Both the position numbers and the translations under genes were made by a program. A stretch of 64,000 nucleotides of DNA. It comes from Gammaproteobacteria bacterium (GTDB lineage: Bacteria > Pseudomonadota > Gammaproteobacteria > Pseudomonadales > Pseudohongiellaceae). The first letter of the stretch is position 1. The number at the start of each line of letters is the position of its first letter. Positions 39,982 through 48,154 of the stretch are shown in pieces. A model generated the notes under the pieces. It was not told where the DNA came from and did not search any database. It saw only the letters and a list, made by a program, of their open reading frames with translations. The DNA lies in the NCBI GenBank assembly GCA_029244985.1, contig JAQWQD010000013.1, positions 1 through 64,000 on the forward strand, written 5' to 3'.

Positions 39982-40418
39982 AATGGGGAGCCCGACAAAA
40001 TAACATTACGACAGGATATGTCAAGGTTTACGCGGCTTTCCGCACAACTCTTGACTAACTAAGTAGCTGATTTTTGGTCGCTTATAGATTAATTGGGACT
40101 AAAGAAATTGAAAACAAACTGTCATTTTTAAATTTCATTAGATGAGAATTTTAAGATGCAGCGGGCGACCATTTTGTTCATTAAATATTATAAATTCAGC
40201 AATTTTCTAATCAGAATCTGGAAAGATTTTTACTATTGAATTTGTCCGTAAAAATTGCGCAATCGTAAGTGGATTTAGCGGTCTTTTTTGTGTTCCCGCG
40301 ATTGCGCTGAAACGGCCCAAACATGAGCCATCCGCGCAAGTTGCTTGCTTGATTAAAAAGGATAGGTGATTTAATCTACACACAGACAGACTCGCCTTAA
40401 CAGACAAAAAGGCTAATT

Positions 40419-40437
40419 GCAAACGATTCTCATTTTG
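40419..40437. promoter_or_regulatory. Putative Fur box
   Basis: GCAAACGATTCTCATTTTG, 12/19 to GATAATGATAATCATTATC by hand alignment. Confidence 0.4.
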
Positions 40438-40536
40438 ATTTGTAGCGAGTAATATTAATAAAAAAGAATTAACAGTCTTTCGAATACTTTTTACAAAAAC
40501 CGATTTAAAAAGCCTATTAAAGGAGGCGACGAACCC

Positions 40537-41124
40537 GTGAATCAAAAACTAACCCGTAGACGCTTCATCAAAGGGGTAATTGCCTCTGGTGCGGCTGCCA
40601 CGAGTACTGCAGCTTGGTACTCGGCAACTGGCCAAGAACGCCCTTCAGGATTTGTTGAACGTCTGGTCCGAATCAATGTAAATGGTCAAGTTCGCAGCGT
40701 TGACGTTGAGCCACAGGAAACTTTGGCATCAACGTTACGTTATAAGCTTGGCTTAACAGGAACTAAACTCGGATGTAACCGCGGTGAGTGCGGTGCCTGC
40801 ACAGTGTTAGTTGATGACGTAACAACTTACGCTTGTTCAGTGCTCACTCACTCTATGAAGAATGGGCGCATTGAAACCGTGGAAGGTCTTGAAAGTGCTA
40901 ACGGCGATTTGCATCCAGTGCAGCAGGCTTTTGTGGAAGAACTTTCCCCACAGTGCGGTTACTGCACACCAGGACAAGTAATGTCAGCAGTAGGTTTGTT
41001 GCGCGCTAATCCTAATCCAAGCCGAGAAGAAGCACGACACGCCATGTCTGGCAATATATGTCGCTGTGGATCTTATGACTCTTACCTCGACGGCGTTATG
41101 CGCGCTACCGAATTAATAGGATAA
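40537..41124 (+). CDS. Molybdenum hydroxylase 2Fe-2S subunit with Tat signal
   Basis: TRRRFIKGVIASGAAA Tat motif; GCNRGECGACTVLVDD; CGYCTPGQVMSA; ICRCGSY; SD aaaggagg before GTG. Confidence 0.93.
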   Translation: MNQKLTRRRFIKGVIASGAAATSTAAWYSATGQERPSGFVERLVRINVNGQVRSVDVEPQETLASTLRYKLGLTGTKLGCNRGECGACTVLVDDVTTYACSVLTHSMKNGRIETVEGLESANGDLHPVQQAFVEELSPQCGYCTPGQVMSAVGLLRANPNPSREEARHAMSGNICRCGSYDSYLDGVMRATELIG

Positions 41125-41129
41125 TTATC

Positions 41130-43553
41130 ATGGCATATATGCATATTGGCAAAGATTTTACTCCACCAGATGTGCCGGGTAAGGTCACTGGTAGGATTAA
41201 GTATGCAGAAGATTACACTCGCGAGGGTATGGTCTATGCACGCTTACTAACAAGTCCAATTCCTCATGCACGGGTATTGGACATAGATGCGTCAGCGGCG
41301 CTGGCGATGGATGGTGTAATTGGCATACTCACAGCGGATGATGTTTATCCAGATGGAGAGCCGCAAAGCACTGGCTTGAAAATTCTCACTAACGAACCCA
41401 CTTTGGTCGGTGAGCCAATTCTTGCACTAGCGGCAGTGGACGAGAAAACTGCAGAGTCGGCCATCGCGCAGATTTCTGTTACTTTCGAAAGACTCCCTTT
41501 CGTTCTTGACCCCTTAGACAGCTTACAGCCAGGTGGTGCCGACGCTTATAATGGCGGCAACACGTTCGTTTTCCGTCAGGGATTTGTTGAAGAGAAGTGG
41601 ACTGCTGACCAAGTAGCGAGTTTTCGTGCTGGTAACGAACCAACAGCGGAACCGCAGCAGACTGTTGAATATGGTGATCTTGATGCGGCTTTTGGTGAAT
41701 CATCTTATGTTTATGAAGGAACCTTCACCAACGCAGGTTATCCGCACCATTCGATGGAACCACGCAGTGCATTAGCTTACTGGGAAGACGGCAAGCTATA
41801 CCTGCACGGTGGGTCGCAAAGCCTAACTGCTTTTGCTGATGGTATTGCCGGTATTATAGGTGTACCAAAAGAAGACTTAGTCTTCGTTAACGCAGCAACC
41901 GGTGGTGGTTTTGGTCAACGCGCCCGAGCAGGGTCGATCCCTGTTTATGCTGTTCCAGCGAAACTTTCCCAAAAAATTAATCGTCCAGTGATGATGCGTG
42001 CAACCCGCGAAGAAGAATTTACCTTTGGCGGTGCACGTCAGGGTCTTACTGGTTGGATTAAAGTTGGATTCAAGCCTGATGGCGTTATGGCAGCTTGCGA
42101 TCTTTGGATCGTGTCTGACAATGGCGGCAAAGGCGGGGGTGCAGACGCTTACTCAGCAGCAGATTGTATAAGTGTACTTTATCAAGCTGATGCAGTTCGT
42201 TTCCGTGGCACCGCTATTGGAACAAATACTGCACATCGTGGAGCCCAGCGTGGACCTGGTCAGAATCAGATCGCACCAATCATCTCTCCAATCTTGGATG
42301 TTGCGGCAGACGAACTTGGTGTTAGCCGGCTCGATATTCGCAAAATTAATGCGGCAATGACTGGTGATGTTGGCGGCCCACAGCGCACGCCATTTACTTC
42401 TGCCTATATGCCAGAGGCACTGGAGCAAGCTGCAGCTGAATTTGATTGGGAAGGTCGCCAATCGCGGCGTCGCCAGACGAACGGCAGCAAAGTAATAGGA
42501 CTCGGTATAGGTCAGGGCTATCACAATGCCGGTCGTTCAGGCATGGACGGAATTGTCATGATGGGTGCTGATGGACGACTTAAAATCCATAACGGAGTCG
42601 GAAATCTGGGTACTTATTCCTACGCATCAACTTCCCGAGCAGCTGCAGAAGTTCTGCAAATGCCTTGGGAGAGTTGCGATATCATCACTGGACGTACAGA
42701 TTTGCACTTACCTATTACCTCGCCACAGGATGGCAGCAACTCAATCTTCACGAACACCCGAACCTGCTATGGGGCAGCTCAGGATATGTTAACGAAGATG
42801 AAAGAGATTGCTGCGACAGACTTAGGTGGCGATCCTACTGACTACGACGTCTCTAATGAGCGCGTACATCAGATTGCTGATGAGTCAGTTGGCTACAGCT
42901 ACGCAGAAGTTGCGCAGCGAGCAATTGAACTAGGCGGTAAATATACTGGGAGCGCAGAGCTCCCTGAAGAACTAGCTGAGTGGACACAGATAGCAGTTTC
43001 CCGTTTGGAAGGCACTGGTTTTATGGGGATCTTCCACGACCCCCGCCACGAAGGTAACCCTCCAGGGTTCACCGTTACGGCTTGTGAAATCGAACTGGAT
43101 AAGGAAACCGGTAAGATAGATATCCTTGAGATGATCAGTATCGGTGAAGCCGGAACTATCATGCATCCTAAAGGCATGGATAACCAACTGGTCGGTGGTG
43201 CTGTTTGGGGTATTGGTTTGTCGGCGTACGAGCGTCATTTATACGATCCTCAAAATGGATTACCAGCAAGCACTGGTTACTGGCAGAGCAAGGTGCCAAC
43301 CTATCTCGATACACCGGTAAAAATAGAAACTGGCTGGGTGGATTTACCTGATCCTGAGAACCCAGTTGGTGCACGTGGTATTGGTGAGCCTTCTATGGGC
43401 TCAGTTTCCGCCGCTCTTACCGCAGCAATCACCGATGCACTAGATGGACACATCTTTGGTGCTTCGCCAATTACTGCAGACATGATCATTAACCACGTAG
43501 CAGGAACATCCGAAGAAGCGGTACCTCTTGCTCAGAACAATTTCCGAGGTTGA
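41130..43553 (+). CDS. Molybdenum hydroxylase molybdopterin-binding subunit (xanthine dehydrogenase family)
   Basis: PDVPGKVTGRIKYAEDY; GGGFGQRA; AHRGAQRGPG; C-terminal GARGIGEPSMG (catalytic Glu motif). Confidence 0.93.
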   Translation: MAYMHIGKDFTPPDVPGKVTGRIKYAEDYTREGMVYARLLTSPIPHARVLDIDASAALAMDGVIGILTADDVYPDGEPQSTGLKILTNEPTLVGEPILALAAVDEKTAESAIAQISVTFERLPFVLDPLDSLQPGGADAYNGGNTFVFRQGFVEEKWTADQVASFRAGNEPTAEPQQTVEYGDLDAAFGESSYVYEGTFTNAGYPHHSMEPRSALAYWEDGKLYLHGGSQSLTAFADGIAGIIGVPKEDLVFVNAATGGGFGQRARAGSIPVYAVPAKLSQKINRPVMMRATREEEFTFGGARQGLTGWIKVGFKPDGVMAACDLWIVSDNGGKGGGADAYSAADCISVLYQADAVRFRGTAIGTNTAHRGAQRGPGQNQIAPIISPILDVAADELGVSRLDIRKINAAMTGDVGGPQRTPFTSAYMPEALEQAAAEFDWEGRQSRRRQTNGSKVIGLGIGQGYHNAGRSGMDGIVMMGADGRLKIHNGVGNLGTYSYASTSRAAAEVLQMPWESCDIITGRTDLHLPITSPQDGSNSIFTNTRTCYGAAQDMLTKMKEIAATDLGGDPTDYDVSNERVHQIADESVGYSYAEVAQRAIELGGKYTGSAELPEELAEWTQIAVSRLEGTGFMGIFHDPRHEGNPPGFTVTACEIELDKETGKIDILEMISIGEAGTIMHPKGMDNQLVGGAVWGIGLSAYERHLYDPQNGLPASTGYWQSKVPTYLDTPVKIETGWVDLPDPENPVGARGIGEPSMGSVSAALTAAITDALDGHIFGASPITADMIINHVAGTSEEAVPLAQNNFRG

Positions 43554-43554
43554 T

Positions 43555-44550
43555 ATGGTAGCCACATCACATGACGTAATGCCTGATATTGAGCTTTATC
43601 AGCCAGCTGATGAAGCCACAGCGCTGGACCTTGCGTCCAGGCTAGGTAACGAAGGTTGGCTACTAGGTGGTGGTCAGGACACTTATGGCTGGTTGAAAGA
43701 CCGGAATAAGACACCTGCAGCCATGATCGAGCTGACACAAATTGATGCTTGGAAAGGCATCAAGGAAATCAGCGATGGAATTGAAATCGGTGCAGTCACA
43801 ACCTTGACTGAAATCGCTAACAATCCCCTCGTCCAGTCCCGCTATGGTGTTTTAGCAAAAGCAGCGAGCGTGGTAGCAAGCCCTCAAATTCGTAACGTAG
43901 GTACGCTCGGCGGCAACCTTAATCAGGACGCTCGTTGTTGGTACTACCGTCGCGGACTAGATTGTTATCGAGCCGGCGGAAATATTTGCTATGCCGATTC
44001 ACCTGAAGGTCTTAATCGTGAGCATGCTTTATTTGGAGCAAGTCGCTGCGTTGCAGTTAGCCCTTCCGATACAGCGCCAGCCCTGGTCGCACTTGATGCA
44101 ACAATGGTTGTTTCAAGTTCCAGTGGCGAACGATTGATTCCAGCACAAGATTTTTTTGTTGGACCTGATCGTGATATTTTAAACATGACTGTGCTTAACG
44201 ACGATGAAATACTGACAGCGGTTAGAATTCCCAGCACTTGGGCGAATGCAGAGTTCTACTGGGAAAAAGTTGCCGATAGAAACGTTTGGGATTTTGCTCT
44301 TGTTAATATCGCTGCAGTTTTCAAAGTGTCCGGTGGAACAATTGAAGATTCGCGTTTTGCTTGTGGAGCCGTTGAGTGCACGCCGCGTCGGTTGGAAACA
44401 GTTGAAAGCGAAGTTCGCGGGCAACAGCGTTCTGAAGAGCTTGCGGTTCGCGCCGGTGAAATAGCAACAGATGGCGCACGTGCACTGAACTACAACAACT
44501 TCAAAATACCATTAATGCAAAACCTAGTTAAAAGAGCGATCCGAGGGTAA
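43555..44550 (+). CDS. Molybdenum hydroxylase FAD-binding subunit, HcrB/PaoB-like with putative [4Fe-4S] insertion
   Basis: ASPQIRNVGTLGGNLNQDARCWYYRRGLDCYRAGGNICYA...GASRCVAV; ATG 43555 one base after the preceding stop. Confidence 0.88.
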   Translation: MVATSHDVMPDIELYQPADEATALDLASRLGNEGWLLGGGQDTYGWLKDRNKTPAAMIELTQIDAWKGIKEISDGIEIGAVTTLTEIANNPLVQSRYGVLAKAASVVASPQIRNVGTLGGNLNQDARCWYYRRGLDCYRAGGNICYADSPEGLNREHALFGASRCVAVSPSDTAPALVALDATMVVSSSSGERLIPAQDFFVGPDRDILNMTVLNDDEILTAVRIPSTWANAEFYWEKVADRNVWDFALVNIAAVFKVSGGTIEDSRFACGAVECTPRRLETVESEVRGQQRSEELAVRAGEIATDGARALNYNNFKIPLMQNLVKRAIRG

Positions 44551-44605
44551 ACCTCGGTTCGTCTCCGCTAGCTGAAAAAACTAATTAGAATAAGAGGGTA
44601 GTACA

Positions 44606-45373
44606 GTGGGAGAAATAGTCCGCTATAAACGAGATGTTTGGGGTGAAGAAGTTATCCTCGGTGTTTCTTGGGATTTGCTCTACGTCGTTTTCATGGCCAT
44701 TGTCATTCTATTGATTGCACACGCAATTATTATGGCAGCACTGGCCAAGAAAAATTTAGACAGACCGACTGGGGACGGTCGACGCGTCGTGAGGCATGAG
44801 TCAATTGATCGCTTGTTTCACTGGTTAATGGCAGCGAGTATTCTGGTGCTGATTTTCACGGGTGTAGCACCTATTCTTGGGCTACGCGTCGCCTGGTTAG
44901 ATATTCACTGGATCAGTGGTCTGTTACTCACCTTTCTCGTTGTTGCGCATATAATTCGTGCATCATTCTGGCAAGACTTTAAATCCATGTTACTAATGCC
45001 GAAAGATTTTGCTGAACCATTCGATTCGTCTAGAAAGCCTGGTAAGTATTACTTTGAGCAGAAAGGTATGCATTGGGCAGTCACAGTTGTTGCCCTTGCA
45101 GTCATCGTGACTGGCGTTTTAATGTTCATGCAGATCGATTCGCCATTTTGGGATCGCACTAACAGCATGGCGGAAGATCAATTAGGGCTAGTTTTTTTGT
45201 TGCACGGTCTATCGACCCTAGCATTGGTAGCTCTGGCGGCAACGCACATCTATTTTGCGCTTCGTCCTGAAAAGATTTTTTACACCCGCTCTATGATTTC
45301 CGGATGGATGTCAGAAGACGAGATGGCAGCTAATCACGATACTGCAAAGTGGTCGCCGAAAGAAGCCGAGTAG
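44606..45373 (+). CDS. Membrane cytochrome b, formate dehydrogenase gamma-like / cytochrome b-b6 domain
   Basis: RLFHWLMAASILVLIFTG; DIHWISGLLLTFLVVAHI; LLHGLSTLALVALAATHIYFALRPEK; GTG start. Confidence 0.85.
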   Translation: MGEIVRYKRDVWGEEVILGVSWDLLYVVFMAIVILLIAHAIIMAALAKKNLDRPTGDGRRVVRHESIDRLFHWLMAASILVLIFTGVAPILGLRVAWLDIHWISGLLLTFLVVAHIIRASFWQDFKSMLLMPKDFAEPFDSSRKPGKYYFEQKGMHWAVTVVALAVIVTGVLMFMQIDSPFWDRTNSMAEDQLGLVFLLHGLSTLALVALAATHIYFALRPEKIFYTRSMISGWMSEDEMAANHDTAKWSPKEAE

Positions 45374-45428
45374 TTGATTAATTATCAGAGCGCTTTTTTA
45401 TAAAGCTGCAGTATTTGGATAGTAGTAT

Positions 45429-45836
45429 ATGGATATAGAAGAAAGCATTGAGGCTATTGAGTCTGGTTATGAGTTTTTGTTAGCTTATGCGGCGCAGGGA
45501 AGGCCAGCTTCTGATGAGACAGGTGGACCCGGTCCTCATGCGAGACCCACTATCGAAGGTATGGCCTCTGCAATGAAACATGTTACAGAGGTTTTTGCCG
45601 ACAGTAATGATGATTTCGAACAACTTATTGCGCAGGACTGCAAGAAAGCCGGGGCGGCAATGGGCTTTATGTTGTCTCAGGAGAAGCTCGGTTCTGAAGT
45701 CGTCGATAATCTAAACGCATCGATTCATTTACGTGCTGTTCTTACCGATCTCTTTTTATACAGTGAAGCGCTAAGACCATTGGCTACTGAAGAAGAGAGT
45801 GGAGTCATGGCACATGATGCGATGAAGAAGCAGTAA
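45429..45836 (+). CDS. Hypothetical 135-aa helical protein in the molybdenum hydroxylase operon
   Basis: ORF co-directional with the preceding genes and followed by a terminator. Confidence 0.65.
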   Translation: MDIEESIEAIESGYEFLLAYAAQGRPASDETGGPGPHARPTIEGMASAMKHVTEVFADSNDDFEQLIAQDCKKAGAAMGFMLSQEKLGSEVVDNLNASIHLRAVLTDLFLYSEALRPLATEEESGVMAHDAMKKQ

Positions 45837-45870
45837 CGTCTCAGTAAAAATTCACTCTAGACAGATTGAT

Positions 45871-45898
45871 AAAAAGGAGTTTGAGCTCCTTTTTTTTT
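45871..45898 (+). terminator. Rho-independent terminator ending the molybdenum hydroxylase operon
   Basis: aaaaaggagtttgagctccttttttttt. Confidence 0.8.
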
Positions 45899-45914
45899 AC
45901 GCCGGTATTAATAA

Positions 45915-46913
45915 ATGATTGAGTATCCACCTAGGCTGACACTAGCCAATCTTCCTACTCCATTAAGCGAATTAAAACGATTCGAGATTGCTGGATTCAA
46001 CGGTAAAATCTGGGTAAAGCGCGATGAGCTCACTGGTACTGAAGTGTCGGGTAATAAAATTCGTAAGCTCGAGTTTTCTATCGCGCATGCCATGGAAGCA
46101 GGCTGCAACGCACTCATAACTTGTGGCGGTGTGCAATCCAATCACTGCCGAGCCACCGCTATTCTGGGCGCTCGCCTGGGATTAAAGGTTCATTTGATAT
46201 TGCGCGGTGAAAAACCCGAACACCCTGACGGTAATTTGCTACTGGATCATTTAAGCGGCGCAAAGATTTCCTATCTATCAGAAAAAGAATGGCGAACTCA
46301 TGAAGCTGTTGCTAGTGAACTACAGGGTCAATATCTCGCTACTGGTGATAAAGCACTATTTATTCCAACCGGAGCATCTGATGAAATCGGGCTCTGGGGA
46401 TATATTGCGGCCTGCGAGGAATTGAAAAATGATTTTAAACTACATGGGATAGAACCGGATTACATTGTTACCGCGACCGGCTCAGGTGGCACTCAGGGCG
46501 GCTTGATTGTGGGATCACAATTATTTGATCTGCCAGTTAAAATAAGGGCTTTTAACGTTTGTGACGACGCGGCCTACTTTGAGGAGAAAATCAGAGACGA
46601 TGTGACTCTCTGGAAACAACGATATGATCAGCGGCTTAATGAGGGTCAGCTAGAAATAGCCACTATTGAAGGTTATGTCGGACCAGGCTATGGAGTCGCG
46701 GGCCAAGAAGTTTTTGATATAATCGCGGAATTGGCGCAGAGCGAAGGCCTATTCCTTGACCCGGTATATACAGGAAAAGCCTTTCATGGCATGGTGAGTG
46801 AAATTCAGAAAGGTGACGTAGGTCAACTGTCAGGGGCACGCAATGTGGTATTTATTCACACTGGGGGTCTGTTTGGAGTGTTTCCTCAGCAACAAAATTT
46901 TAGTTTTGATTAA
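45915..46913 (+). CDS. D-cysteine desulfhydrase / ACC deaminase family PLP enzyme
   Basis: VKRDELTGTEVSGNKIRKLEFSIAHA; CGGVQSNHCRATA; GSGGTQGGLI; DPVYTGKAFHGM. Confidence 0.9.
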   Translation: MIEYPPRLTLANLPTPLSELKRFEIAGFNGKIWVKRDELTGTEVSGNKIRKLEFSIAHAMEAGCNALITCGGVQSNHCRATAILGARLGLKVHLILRGEKPEHPDGNLLLDHLSGAKISYLSEKEWRTHEAVASELQGQYLATGDKALFIPTGASDEIGLWGYIAACEELKNDFKLHGIEPDYIVTATGSGGTQGGLIVGSQLFDLPVKIRAFNVCDDAAYFEEKIRDDVTLWKQRYDQRLNEGQLEIATIEGYVGPGYGVAGQEVFDIIAELAQSEGLFLDPVYTGKAFHGMVSEIQKGDVGQLSGARNVVFIHTGGLFGVFPQQQNFSFD

Positions 46914-46948
46914 GTTTTCTCAAATTTGGAATGTAGTGGGTGGAAGCA

Positions 46949-48139
46949 ATGAGAGCCTTTGTATTGAACAGTATTTTTTATACCAGTATTTTTCTACCAA
47001 TGCTGATTCATCTGTCAGCGTCGGCACAACCTGATGATGCAGCTGGAGCATATTCGGCGGCTGACGGCGCTGCCGGCGCTAGTAGCTACGACGAGCCAAT
47101 CGGTACTGGTCTTTATGACACCAAATATGAGTCGCAGTTACTTAGTGGCACTTATCAATTAATCACTGACAGTTTGCGTTCGGGTGAAGGCTATTTCTCA
47201 GCTAACGGTGATCGTTTTATTTTTCAAAGCGAAGTGCCAAGTGATAATCCTTTCTATCAAATTTTTGTCCGAGACTTGGAGACTGGAGAAACAAATCGAG
47301 TATCCCCTGGCATAGGATTAACTACTTGCGCCTGGATACACCCCACAATGGATCGAGTGATGTTCTCATCGACACACGAAGATCCTGATGCTCTCGGGAA
47401 ACAAGCGGAAGAAATACAGATTCGAGGAAGTGGAATCGAGAGGGAATATGGTTGGGACTACGATCAGCACTATGATATCTACCAAGCCAATAGTGATGGC
47501 AGCGATATCGTTAATCTAACGCGTGCAGATGGTTATGATGCAGAAGGTTCGTATTCCGCCGATGGATCAAAGATCCTTTTCGCATCAAATCGCAATGCTT
47601 ATAATCGGACTCTTAGCCAAGCAGAGCAGCAGCTGTTTGACGACGACAGCTCCTACTTTATGGACTTGTACATGATGGATGCTGATGGTTCTAATGTTAA
47701 ACAACTAACCCATTCTCCAGGCTACGATGGTGGACCGTTCTTTAGTCCCGATAACACCAAAGTAGTCTGGCGCCGCTTTAATCCTGATGGTAATAGCGCA
47801 GAAATATGGACAATGGACATAGACGGTAGTAATCAGCGCCAACTCACCGCTGATGTGATGGTATCGTGGGGGCCTTATTTTCATCCTAGCGGTGATTACA
47901 TTATTTACTCCAGCAACATACTTGGCCATGCAAATTTCGAATTGTTTATGATTGATCCTGAAGGAGCCAATCCACCAGTAAGGGTAACTAATACTGAAGG
48001 CACTGATATTCTTCCGGTATTCTCTCCCGCTGGAGACAAATTAGCTTGGAGCACGACTCGCACTCCAGACGGCACTTCCCAGATTCATATGTCAGACTGG
48101 AACCATAGCCGTGCCTTGGAGATCCTTGGCCTCGATTAA
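46949..48139 (+). CDS. Exported TolB-like PD40 beta-propeller protein
   Basis: Repeated SADGSKILFASNR, FSPDNTKVVWRR, HPSGDYIIYSSN, FSPAGDKLAWSTTR. Confidence 0.85.
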   Translation: MRAFVLNSIFYTSIFLPMLIHLSASAQPDDAAGAYSAADGAAGASSYDEPIGTGLYDTKYESQLLSGTYQLITDSLRSGEGYFSANGDRFIFQSEVPSDNPFYQIFVRDLETGETNRVSPGIGLTTCAWIHPTMDRVMFSSTHEDPDALGKQAEEIQIRGSGIEREYGWDYDQHYDIYQANSDGSDIVNLTRADGYDAEGSYSADGSKILFASNRNAYNRTLSQAEQQLFDDDSSYFMDLYMMDADGSNVKQLTHSPGYDGGPFFSPDNTKVVWRRFNPDGNSAEIWTMDIDGSNQRQLTADVMVSWGPYFHPSGDYIIYSSNILGHANFELFMIDPEGANPPVRVTNTEGTDILPVFSPAGDKLAWSTTRTPDGTSQIHMSDWNHSRALEILGLD

Positions 48140-48154
48140 GTTGACTGAGCCTCG

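Noticed and set aside
40207-40545. 112-aa minus-strand ORF in the gltB/hydroxylase intergenic region
   Set aside because: Overlaps the start of the Tat 2Fe-2S gene and the putative Fur box; composition looks non-coding.
42153-42524. 123-aa minus-strand ORF
   Set aside because: Antisense within the molybdopterin subunit gene; shadow ORF.
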